Origin: CAYVFC01 sp964450715 | GTDB taxonomy: Bacteria; Myxococcota_A; Polyangia; Polyangiales; JAFGIB01 | Direction of reading: 5' to 3' | Length of the DNA stretch: 64,000 bases | Assembly: GCA_964450715.1 (NCBI GenBank) | Contig: CAYVFC010000026.1 | Location: forward strand, 4,318-68,317 | The notes under the pieces: model-generated | Told to the model about the DNA's origin: nothing | Databases searched by the model: none | Seen by the model: only the letters and a program-made list of their open reading frames with translations | Shown: positions 54,343 to 63,300 of the stretch, piece by piece | Position numbering within the stretch: the stretch's first letter is position 1 | Layout: every line of letters begins with the position of its first letter | Translations under genes and position numbers: made by a program

Positions 54343-55827
54343 TCATTCGATGATAGCGAAGTCGGCTGGATCCGTAGCCACCTGGGTTATCAGCGTGTGC
54401 CTCGTTGAAACTGTTGTGACGTTGGCGAAAATCTGAATACCGGTGGGATCGGAGGCACGTGTATAGAGCCGTCCGGTCTGGTCGAACAGCACCTTTCGGG
54501 GAAAGAAGCCGGCGTCCAGCGTATTTATCGGCACGCTGGACGGAGCCAGCGACGACGGGCCCGTGTAGATCAAGACCCCGTCGCTGCTTGTCGTGATTGC
54601 TAGCATGTCGTTCAACACGGCAATCCCCCAAGCGTCGGTGCTCGGCAGCGTAACGGCAACATCGGCGGCCCTTACAGAAGAAATGCTGGCGGCGTTGCGC
54701 CAGATGCGCAATTGTGCGTCACCACCAGCCCTGCCTTGGCAGGTCACGTAGAGATCATCGGCGTGCAGTGTCATGGCCCAACTGTTGCAATCGGTGTCGA
54801 GATCGAGGTCCGGGGTGAGAGTTCCACTGCCCGCAAGAGGGTCGTTGTACATCACAACCCCGCCGCCGCTGATCTGACCGGCAAACACCCTCTCGTTGCC
54901 GGCGGTTATCGCGAAACCGATGAGTTGCTGGTAGGCGTGCGAAACGATCGGACCGGCAACGGTCGCATTACCGAGTGTCGACGCGTTCGGGTAGCTGCGG
55001 AACACATCATTATCCGAGCGGGATAACCACAGTGTTCCATCGGAGCCGGCGAACATCTTCGGACGCCCGAGAGTCGAAAACGCGCTGACCTCACTCGCGG
55101 CAATACCCGCGTCCCTCAACGCTCCGTCAGCAATGTTGGCTGCGTCTTGATAGAGAGCGATAGGGAACGAGGCATCGGTCGAGGCCACCGCAAGCGTGTC
55201 GCCCAAAACCACGACGCCGACCGCCTCGGTGATATCTCCCAAGACGACGTCGGCGGACGCTGGATCGGCGCTAGCTGCGAGAGTGTCTGCATTGTCTAGG
55301 ATCTGAACGCCGTTGCTATCGACGTTGGCAATGACCAGTCGGGGCGCCAATGGGCTGCTACTGCCGCCGCTGCCACCGCTGCCACCGCTGCCACCGGTGC
55401 CACCGGTGCCACCGCTGCCACCGGTGCCACCGGTGCCACCGCTGCCACCGCTGCCACCGCTGCCACCGGTGCCACCGGTGCCACCGGTGCCACCGCTGCC
55501 TCCAGCGCCTCCTGCACCACCTGCGCCACCGCTTCCTCCGTCGCCACCGGCGCCCGCTTCGCTCGTGCCTGCCGCGCCTCCGTCAACTGCACCTGCACCT
55601 CCATCACCACCCGCAGCCGAGGCACCCGCTCCGCTCGTGCCTCCTGTCCCCCCATCCGTGTTTCCTGCGGCACCCGCTGCTCCGCCCGTGCCGCTACCGC
55701 CCGAAGCTGAATCGCCCGCTACACCTCCGTCCTCTGAGGTAGAACCTTTGCCGTTCTTAGCCGAATCGCAAGCCGCGAACAGCAAACCCGAAAGTAATAG
55801 CGCCAGTAAGGTCGAATTCGAATTAAT
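54343..55827 (-). CDS. Gly-rich lipoprotein with propeller-like domain; no canonical start codon
   Basis: About 495 residues if translated from an ATT at 55825-55827. The signal peptide (LLALLLSGLLFAAC) and lipobox are clear. A long (Ser-Gly-Gly)/(Thr-Gly-Gly) linker follows, and then a beta-rich domain (LVIANVDSNGVQILDNADTL, repeated LAVAS/VFAGQ strands) that may be a propeller. No ATG, GTG or TTG stands before the hydrophobic core; the first such codon, a TTG at 55785, would leave only five residues before the Cys. A strong AAGGGGG lies 5 nt upstream of the ATT, so translation may start there, or a frameshift error hides the real start. Confidence 0.6.
   Translation of the reverse strand: MNSNSTLLALLLSGLLFAACDSAKNGKGSTSEDGGVAGDSASGGSGTGGAAGAAGNTDGGTGGTSGAGASAAGGDGGAGAVDGGAAGTSEAGAGGDGGSGGAGGAGGAGGSGGTGGTGGTGGSGGSGGSGGTGGTGGSGGTGGTGGSGGSGGSGGSSSPLAPRLVIANVDSNGVQILDNADTLAASADPASADVVLGDITEAVGVVVLGDTLAVASTDASFPIALYQDAANIADGALRDAGIAASEVSAFSTLGRPKMFAGSDGTLWLSRSDNDVFRSYPNASTLGNATVAGPIVSHAYQQLIGFAITAGNERVFAGQISGGGVVMYNDPLAGSGTLTPDLDLDTDCNSWAMTLHADDLYVTCQGRAGGDAQLRIWRNAASISSVRAADVAVTLPSTDAWGIAVLNDMLAITTSSDGVLIYTGPSSLAPSSVPINTLDAGFFPRKVLFDQTGRLYTRASDPTGIQIFANVTTVSTRHTLITQVATDPADFAIIE
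55364..55505 (-). repeat. 9-bp coding microsatellite (Gly-Gly-Ser/Thr)
   Basis: About fifteen head-to-tail copies of a 9-bp unit (GGTGGCAGC or GGTGGCACC on the minus strand) encode the lipoprotein linker. The length is a multiple of three per unit, so copy-number change would keep the frame. Confidence 0.85.
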
Positions 55828-56300
55828 TGGCGCCCCCTTCCCGCTGCGGAACAGCTCGGTGGAATGTCAGAGTCCCTAATAGTCTAATAGTATCTCTTTT
55901 GTGCTCTTGCGGTCCACCGGTCGCGGTGCCTTTGGTAAGGCCGCGCGCCGGGCAACCACCCTGTCCTGGTACGGCTGCTTCCGTGGTGGAGATCTGCGGG
56001 TGCAATCCGAAGGTGGGACGCAGCGGCGTTCACGGGTTGCTCAAGGGACGGGTGGCGCTGAAGGATCTGAAACCGTTCCGCGAGGCCAAGTCGGGCTCCT
56101 TGGTCGTGTGCGAAAACAAGAAAACTTTCAAACCGGGTACCGCGGGCGTCGTCCACCGCTTCATTCACCGCGTCTGTCTTCGTAACAACGACCCCAAGCT
56201 ATGCAAGCCGTAGAACTGAGCGCCCCCTATCTTTCTCGCCGACTGTCTCGGATTCCCATCGCCGGAAGCGCCTGTTATCATCCGCGCGAGGGCAAAGGAC
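55828..56300. other. Intergenic region with a small possible gene
   Basis: Contains the small open frame 55983-56213 (listed separately). No other feature was seen. Confidence 0.4.
55983..56213 (+). CDS. Small hypothetical protein, possibly a gene remnant
   Basis: A GTG-started frame of 76 codons with high-GC third positions typical of real genes here. It encodes a basic, Cys-containing peptide (VVEICGCNPKVGRSGVHGLL, then FREAKSGSLVVCENKK and ending NNDPKLCKP). The frame extends upstream to 55827 without a convincing start. No family recognised and no ribosome site, so it could be a remnant of a larger secreted protein. Confidence 0.35.
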   Translation: MVEICGCNPKVGRSGVHGLLKGRVALKDLKPFREAKSGSLVVCENKKTFKPGTAGVVHRFIHRVCLRNNDPKLCKP

Positions 56301-58043
56301 ATGAGGGGAAGCGTTGCGCTGTTAACCGTATTGGTAGTGGTTTGCTGGTCGCCGGCCTGCTCGGATTCGGACGGGGCTGGCGGCGACGCCGGGGGCGCCG
56401 CCGTCGGCATTGGCTCTGGCGGCGATAGCGGACAGAGCGGCCAGAACGGCGCGGGAAGCGGCGCGGGAAGAGGCGCCAGCGGCGGAAGCGAGCCCGACGG
56501 GACAGACTCGGGGACGGCCGGGAGCGAGGGCGGCGGCTCGGGCGAGGCCGGCGCTTCGGGGGCGGGCGCGGATGGCTCTACCGCGGGCGACGGTCCGGAT
56601 GGCGGTTTGGACGGCGGATCGGCCGGCGGGTCGGGCGACGCCGGGCGTCCGGAAGCGCTCTGCGACCTTCCGGTGCAGCTCTATGACGTGTCGAGCCCGA
56701 CCACCACGGTGGGGGAGGGGACGCCGGAGAGCTGTACGGCCGAGAAGCTCCAGCAGGCGGCCGATGTCGGGGGAACCATCGTATTCGATTGCGGGGCGGC
56801 GCCGGTCACCATTACGGTTTCGTCTACCATCGTCTTCACGGCGGAAACCGTGCTGGATGGCGGGGGGCTGGTGACGCTCAGCGGCGGCGGCACCTCTCGC
56901 ATTCTCTATCTCGACTCCGGCTATGACCAGACGACCCCGCGGTTGGCCGTACAGAGGCTGACCTTTCGGGACGGCAGCAGCCCGGCGGGCGGGGACGACA
57001 CGGCGCAGGGGGGTGGTGCAATCTACCGGGACGGCGGAAGCCTGACGGTGATCGACTGCGACTTCATCGACAACCGGGCGCCCTCGCCAGGACAGGATAT
57101 CGCGGGAGGGGCCATCTATGCCTTCGGAGGCGGCGAGACCGTGATCGTCGGCTCGAGCTTTAGCGGAAACCAGGCCAGCAACGGCGGGGCGGTGGGAAGC
57201 CTGAACGGGGATCTGACCCTGGTTAACTGCGTGTTCACGGACAACGCTGCTACCGGTACAGAGGGCAACCCGGGCAACGGCGGCTGCGGAGGGGCCATCT
57301 ACCAGGACGGGGCGGACGAGCTGAGCACGCTCTGCGGGGTCACCATCCGCGACAATCGGGCCGGCGCCATCGGAGGAGGCTACTTCCGGGTTTCAAACGA
57401 TCTATCCGGAACCATGACCGTGGAGCGGACCGCGGTGGACGCCAACCAGGTGACGGCGACCGATTCGGGTAACGCCGGGGGGCTCTACCTGCAGGGGCTG
57501 GATCTGACCATCACCAGCAGCACCATCTCCCGCAACCAGGCCTTTTACAACGGCGGGATCTGGATCCACTCGAGCCAGGCCGATCTTACCAACCTGACCA
57601 TTGCCGAGAACGCTGCCTTTGGCAGCAACGGGGGCGGGATCTGGCTCAGCAACAGCCCCACCGGCACGCTGCTCAACTGCACCATCGCCAACAATCACTC
57701 CACCGCCACCGACCAGATCGCAGGGGCCATCTTCGGCGCCGGGTTGTCGCTGCGCAACACCTTGGTTTCGGGCAACACCGCCATGTGGGTTCCCGGCTGC
57801 AACGAGACGCATCCCGACCTGGGAGGCAACCTGCAGTGGCCCGACGGCGCCCTGTGCACCGATTCCATCACCGTGCTCGACCCGGAGCTCGGGGCGCTCG
57901 GCGACAACGGCGGCCCGACCGAGACCATGCTCCCCGGCCCGTCGAGCCCCGCGCTTTCGCGGGGCAGCGACTGCCCGCCGACCGATCAGCGAGGAGTGGC
58001 GCGAGCTACCCCCTGTACCGCGGGAGCCGTCGAGGTGCCCTAA
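56301..58043 (+). CDS. Beta-helix lipoprotein with choice-of-anchor-type C-terminus
   Basis: A 580-residue lipoprotein (WSPAC, Cys at residue 20) with a Gly/Ala/Ser/Asp-rich linker (about 21-118). A right-handed parallel beta-helix follows (GGAIYRDGGSLTVIDCDF, GGAIYAFGGGETVIV, GGLYLQGLDLTIT and similar turns). The end, LGALGDNGGPTETMLPGPSS and TDQRGVAR, matches the choice-of-anchor Q type of C-terminal domain seen on surface beta-helix proteins. Probable role: polysaccharide or surface binding. ATG at 56301. Confidence 0.8.
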   Translation: MRGSVALLTVLVVVCWSPACSDSDGAGGDAGGAAVGIGSGGDSGQSGQNGAGSGAGRGASGGSEPDGTDSGTAGSEGGGSGEAGASGAGADGSTAGDGPDGGLDGGSAGGSGDAGRPEALCDLPVQLYDVSSPTTTVGEGTPESCTAEKLQQAADVGGTIVFDCGAAPVTITVSSTIVFTAETVLDGGGLVTLSGGGTSRILYLDSGYDQTTPRLAVQRLTFRDGSSPAGGDDTAQGGGAIYRDGGSLTVIDCDFIDNRAPSPGQDIAGGAIYAFGGGETVIVGSSFSGNQASNGGAVGSLNGDLTLVNCVFTDNAATGTEGNPGNGGCGGAIYQDGADELSTLCGVTIRDNRAGAIGGGYFRVSNDLSGTMTVERTAVDANQVTATDSGNAGGLYLQGLDLTITSSTISRNQAFYNGGIWIHSSQADLTNLTIAENAAFGSNGGGIWLSNSPTGTLLNCTIANNHSTATDQIAGAIFGAGLSLRNTLVSGNTAMWVPGCNETHPDLGGNLQWPDGALCTDSITVLDPELGALGDNGGPTETMLPGPSSPALSRGSDCPPTDQRGVARATPCTAGAVEVP

Positions 58044-58053
58044 CCTTACCGTG

Positions 58054-59028
58054 TCAGGCGTGCTGTTCGATAAAGCGCAGGATGGAGGGCCAGACCTCGG
58101 TCTCGGCACGCCTGCCGATGATGAGATCGAAGTGGCCGTACTCGTGGTAGGAGCCGAACTCGGATCCCACGCAGAGGACCTCCTTCTCGGCGGCGTTCGT
58201 CAGCCGGCGGGCGGTCTCCCGCACGGCCTCGACCGGGCACTGGGCGTCGCGGCTGCCCGCGATCAGGCAGATGGGTAGCCGGAAGGCATCGGCCCGTTCC
58301 AGGTAACGGATGGCGCCGCCCTTGCGGGAGAAGCCGCCCGGTTTAAAGGTGGTGGCCAGATCGTCGAGCAGGCGAAAGGGGATGATACCGAAGCCGTTGG
58401 CGAGCAGGTCGCGGGTGATGGCGCGCTCGAGATTGAAGCGCCACATGTTCATCTTTTCGGCCGGCAAAATCGGGCCATACCCGGCCGAGAGCCCGTTCAG
58501 CCGCGCGAGCAGCCCGAAGGGGAGATAGGTCAGCCAGTTTCCCGCCAGCCAGCGCATCCGTAGCGTTTCGCGGTGGACGTTATGCCCCGGCGTGAGGTCC
58601 AAGGCGGAGCCGACGGTGACCAGGCTCTGTACCGGCGCGTCGGGGTTTTCGATGCCGTAGAACATCATCAGGATTCCGCCCATGCTGTGGCCGATCCAGT
58701 GCAGGCGTTCCTGTCCACTGTCGCCGCGCACAGCTTCGATGATGGCGGGTAGATCCTGCTCGAGGTAGTCGTCGATGCCCCAGGGACCGGGCGGTCGCTG
58801 CGAACGGCCGGCCCCGCGCAGCTCGGGCAGGTAGCAGTCGAAGCCGGCCTTCGAAAGGTACAGGGCGAGGGAACGACCCGGGTAGTCCAGCGCCAGGCTC
58901 TTCGATCCCAGCCCGTGTTGCAGGACCACCGCGCCCCGGGCCGGTTCGGCCGCGGTCGGGAAGCGGCGGATCCAGAGCGAGATTCCGTCCGAGGTCAGGC
59001 AGGCGAAGTTGTTGTCGGGATTGCGCAT
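58054..59028 (-). CDS. Alpha/beta hydrolase, lipase/esterase-like
   Basis: A 324-residue alpha/beta hydrolase with the lid-type fold of acid-lipase and PhaC-like enzymes. The oxyanion region is LQHGLGSKS, the nucleophile elbow WIGHSMGGIL, the catalytic Asp in GSRDAQCPVE and the catalytic His in EYGHFDLI. No signal peptide, so cytoplasmic. The substrate is unknown. It converges with the beta-helix lipoprotein gene, 10 nt away. Confidence 0.83.
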   Translation of the reverse strand: MRNPDNNFACLTSDGISLWIRRFPTAAEPARGAVVLQHGLGSKSLALDYPGRSLALYLSKAGFDCYLPELRGAGRSQRPPGPWGIDDYLEQDLPAIIEAVRGDSGQERLHWIGHSMGGILMMFYGIENPDAPVQSLVTVGSALDLTPGHNVHRETLRMRWLAGNWLTYLPFGLLARLNGLSAGYGPILPAEKMNMWRFNLERAITRDLLANGFGIIPFRLLDDLATTFKPGGFSRKGGAIRYLERADAFRLPICLIAGSRDAQCPVEAVRETARRLTNAAEKEVLCVGSEFGSYHEYGHFDLIIGRRAETEVWPSILRFIEQHA

Positions 59029-59086
59029 ACCGGAGGGGGCTCTACCAGAGAATGCCCGCCGGGCAAACCGCCCCCGGCAAGTGCGT

Positions 59087-60109
59087 TTAGTTGTTCTTTT
59101 TTTCCGGCTTGCGCGCGGCGCCGGGGGAGGTGGAATGCGGTGTATTACCGTCGGTTCTCGACGCGGCGCGCTTCTGCGCCAGCGCCGCCCGGCGTTCCGC
59201 CGCCGCCTTGCGTCCGCGGACAGCGGCGCGTCTGGCCATGGCTTTGCGGACCGCGGCGATCTGACGCCGTTTCTCGGCCCGTTGCTCGGCCGTCATCTTG
59301 CGCTGGGTCGCGGGTGCGATGCGCTTGCGCACCTGCTCGGGAACGGTATCTAGATCAAACCATTGCAAGGGGTTCCGCGGCCGCCCGTAGATGCGGTATT
59401 CGAAATGCAGATGCGAGCCGCGGGCGATACCGGTATGGCCCACCTCGCCCAGAACCTGTCCGCGCCGCACTTTCTGGCCGGGGAACAGGTAGAGGGCTTG
59501 TGCGTGAGAGTACAGCGCAACCGTGGCGTCCGCGTGCACCACCACCATCAGGTTGCCGTATCCCCTGACCCCGTTGTCGGCGTAGATGACCAGGCCGCCC
59601 TTCACCGCCCGGATGAGCGTCCCGTCGGGGGCGCCGATGTCGATCCCCTTGTGCCAGCGCCTTCGCTTGCTTCCCCGGCGCACCCGGCCGAATCCCCGCC
59701 AGAGCTGTCCTTCCGGCACCGGCCAGAGCAGCGCATCGGGCTCGCTGTCCGGGCCTGCGGCCTCGACCCAGGCGGCGGGCGGCGGATCCAGGGTGACCTT
59801 GGATACGGCCTTGACATCCCCCAGCTCCAGCCGCTTCGCCAGCTCGGCCTCCGCGCCGCGCGGCAGAGGCGCCCGTCGCGGGCCCTGGCAGAAGTTGCGG
59901 TAGCGGCCGCGCCGAATGCACTGCCGGCCCCGCGAGGGCAGCCACTCGGTCGGCGCCGGGGTGTCGAGCGCCACCCGCTCGGAGGCGCTCTTGACGCCCG
60001 CGGCGGGTACGCTGGCCGAGGGGTCGGCCAGCGCGGGTGCGGCGGGGAACGCTAGGGTGAAGGCTAGGACCGCGGCGTACAACCGAGCGGGAAATGCCGG
60101 AAGCCGCAT
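59087..60109 (-). CDS. M23-family (LytM) metallopeptidase
   Basis: A 340-residue exported protein: signal peptide ending PALA at about residue 28, a basic spacer, and a LytM domain with zinc-ligand motifs WHKGIDIGAP (HxxxD) and GSHLHFEYRI (HxH), and LYSHAQALY between them. The C-terminal ~80 residues are Arg/Lys/Ala-rich and probably helical, perhaps binding the cell wall. I chose the ATG at 60109, which has AGAAGG upstream; in-frame starts at 60145 (ATG) and 60160 (TTG) would add a basic extension. Confidence 0.83.
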   Translation of the reverse strand: MRLPAFPARLYAAVLAFTLAFPAAPALADPSASVPAAGVKSASERVALDTPAPTEWLPSRGRQCIRRGRYRNFCQGPRRAPLPRGAEAELAKRLELGDVKAVSKVTLDPPPAAWVEAAGPDSEPDALLWPVPEGQLWRGFGRVRRGSKRRRWHKGIDIGAPDGTLIRAVKGGLVIYADNGVRGYGNLMVVVHADATVALYSHAQALYLFPGQKVRRGQVLGEVGHTGIARGSHLHFEYRIYGRPRNPLQWFDLDTVPEQVRKRIAPATQRKMTAEQRAEKRRQIAAVRKAMARRAAVRGRKAAAERRAALAQKRAASRTDGNTPHSTSPGAARKPEKKNN

Positions 60110-60214
60110 CGAGCGCCTTCTTCGATCGCGGATTCGCTCAACCATAAACGAACGGTTCAAGGATACACGAGTTTCTCGTTGCCGTCACCGTATGTACTGC
60201 AGTCGGCAATCCTC

Positions 60215-60346
60215 GCAGGGGAGGGGCTTGCCCCCTCCCGGCAATACCGTTTGCGGATGAATAGGGCGGCCGCGAGGCCCGCCCTTACGAGATACGAATG
60301 CTGGGTACCGCGATGGCGGGCGGTCGCGAGGCCCGCCCCTACGATT
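60215..60346. repeat. REP-like palindromes, three units
   Basis: Units at 60215-60240 (GGGGAGGGGCTTGCCCCCTC), 60262-60290 (GGGCGGCCGCGAGGCCCGCC) and 60316-60346 (GGGCGGTCGCGAGGCCCGCC). The last unit runs into the 3' end of the glycyl radical enzyme gene, and its CTAC edge supplies the TAG stop at 60339-60341. Confidence 0.75.
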
Positions 60347-63300
60347 TGCAGCCCCCGTGCAGGGAGCGATCGATGATCTCCTGCTTCATTTCCGGAGATA
60401 GATCGTTGAAATAGGCGCTGTAGCCCGAAACACGCACCAGCAGCCAGGGGTGGCTCTGCGGATCGTCCCGGGCCTGTAGCAGTACCCGTGGATCCAGTAC
60501 GTTCATCTGCACCTGCAGCCCCCCGCGGTCGAAGTACCCGCGCACCAGCCCCGTCAGGGCGTCCACGCCGGTCTGTCCCTGCAGGAAGGTGGTGTCGAGC
60601 TTGAGGTTCAGGTTGATGCCGTTCTGCGCGGTCGCCGCCAAGTCCAGCGAGCTGGTGGAGTTGAGCGAGGCGGTGGGCCCCAGCCGGTCCAGGCCGTCGC
60701 ACGGGGAGAGCCCGTTGGCGAGAGGACGGCCGGCTAGTCGTCCCGAGGGCAGCGCTCCGGTGGCCTCTCCGAAAGGCCGGTGTGCGGTGACCGAGTAGAA
60801 GCCGGAGAGATAGGGGCCGCCCCGGGTGTTGCCCTGGCCGACCAGCGCGCGGTTGAAGGTATGTAGGACGAAATCCGCCTCTCGATCCACGCCCGGGCGG
60901 TCGTTGCCGTACTTGTCCGTTTGCAGAAGATATCCCCGCAGCGCCTCGAACCCCTGGAAGTCCGCGCGCAAGGCTTGCAGCAGGGTGGCCATGTCGCAGC
61001 GCCGTTGCTCGAAGAGCACCTGCTCGATGGCGGCGAAACTGTCGGCCACGTCGGCCACGCCCACCGCCTGTACGCCGCTGCTGTTGTACAACGCGCCGCC
61101 GGCGGTGGAGTCCACGCCCTTTTCCATGCAGCCCTGCAGCAGCATGGAGGTCAGCGGGGTCGGGTGGAAGCGGGCGTTGGCCCGCTCGATGGCGCGCAGG
61201 TCGCCGAGCAGGCGCGCGATCAGGTGCTCGACCTGGGTGGCGAAGGCTTGCCGGACCTCCTCGATGGTGCGGAAAGCGGAGGCGCGACGGGTGCGGGCGC
61301 CGCCCGGCTTGAGCCCCAGGGCCCACTCCAGGCAAAGCGCGATGTTCACCAGCGCGGCGTCGGTGGATCCGAAGGATTTGCCGCAGACCGCCGGCTCCAC
61401 GCATCCCACCGGCGAGTAGTCGCGCGCGTCCTGGAGCGGAATGCCACGCGAGACCAGCAGCGGCACCACCGCGTCGTCGTTCATCAACGAGGGCGCGCCC
61501 GAGCCGTCGCGCAGCATGCGCGCGATGCGGTCGAGATACTCGGGCGGGCTCCGGCGGTGGATGCGCGCGTGGTAGTTGGGCTGCCGCATGCGCAGCTGCT
61601 CCATGGCGTCCAGGAAGAACCCGGTGAGCTCGTTGGTCGCGTCCTCGCCGCCTGCGTCCATGCCGCCCACCACCACCACCTGGCCGTTGAACATGCCGCC
61701 GTGAAAGCGGGTGATGCGGTTAGGAAAGACCGGGACGATTTCGCTCATCTTGACCGTGAAGCAGCCGATGAGCTCCCGGGCGCCCGCCTCGTCGATGTTT
61801 CCGGCTCGCCGGTCGGCGAGATAGTACGGATACAGGACCTGATCCAGTCGCCCGGGGCAGACCGAGTTGTCCAGGCTCTCCTGATTGATGGCGATCTGCG
61901 CGAACAGTAGCGACTGCAGCGCCTCCTGCAGGGTTTCGGCCGGATAGCGGGGCACCCGCTCGCAGACGCTGGCCATCTGCATCAGCTCCTCGCGCCGGTC
62001 CGGGTTGCGCTCGCGGTCGGCCAGGCGGCGAGCCTGTCGCGCGTACCGTTCCGCGAAGCGTTCCAGCCCGCAACAGACGATCTCCACCGCCTGGTAGAAA
62101 CCCCTCGCCTCGGGATCGGCGTCCGTCATGCGGTTTCGCGCCTCTTGCTTGATCCCGCTGGTACCCGTGCGAAGCAGCCCGGCGTAGTCGGGCAGCACGT
62201 GCGAGATGCCGCCGATCTCGTTGATCAGGTAGTGCTTGCCCGCGAGCTGATCGAGCACGAACTTGATGGCGCGCGGCAGGGGAAAGGCCCTGAGCGCCAG
62301 GAATCGGGTTGTCCAGTAGGGCAGCACTCGGGTCAAAAGCAGCAGCCGGTCGTTCTCCGAGATCTGCAGCGGGTTGACCTGCCGCTTGTCGATGATCAGC
62401 AGGTCCTCTGCCAGCACGCCGTGGTGAAGCTCGGGAAAGATAGAGCCGCCCACCCGCTTGGAGGTGAAGCAGCCCACCAGCAGCTCGTCCGAATAGATGC
62501 GGGCGGCCCGGTTGCGCAGCACGTGCGCGAGCCCGGCCGCCTGCTGTACAACAACCGGCTTGCCGCGGTCGACCCGCTTGCGGAAGAATTCGGTGAGCAG
62601 CGAGGCCCTTTCTACGCAGATGGTGGGCCGGGCGGTCTGCACGGCCCGACGCAGCCGCCAGACGCGGTCGGTGAACAGTTGGGTCCCGCCGGTGCGGTCC
62701 GCCGCCCTGCCGTTCACCCGGCCCGTCTCCGGCGTGCTCGTCTCCGCGTCGAGGATCTGTCCGTCGCCCTCGCGAACCGTTTCGATTCCCCGCAAACGAA
62801 ACAGCTCCGACACGCGCTCGAGCGCTTGTTCGGCTCCCCGTCCGTCCAGACCGAGTCGGGGCTGGTCGCTGTTGATACGGGGTATCTTGGCCTCGCCGGC
62901 TGCGTGATAGGGCAGCAATCTTATACGCGGCTGCCCCAGCTTCTGCAGCAGCTCCGCGATGCCCGATACGCACGGCTCCGAGTCGTTCAACCCCGGCACC
63001 ACCGGCATACGAAATGCAACACTGGTCCCGGACTCGATCAGCCGCCCGGCATTGTTGGCGATACGCTTGCCCGGAGCGCCGGTGAGCTGGCGGTGGCGCG
63101 AATCCGGATAGGCTTTTAGATCGAAGTAGAAGAGATCGGTGTGCGGCAACACGGTCTTGAAGGCCTGGAAGGGCACGGCCCCGCAGGTCTCGATGGCGGT
63201 GTGCAACCCCTGCTGCTTGCAGGCCGAGAGCAGCTCCGCGGCAGGTCCGGCTTGCAGCAAGGGCTCTCCGCCGGAGAGGGTGATCCCTCCGCCACTCGCG

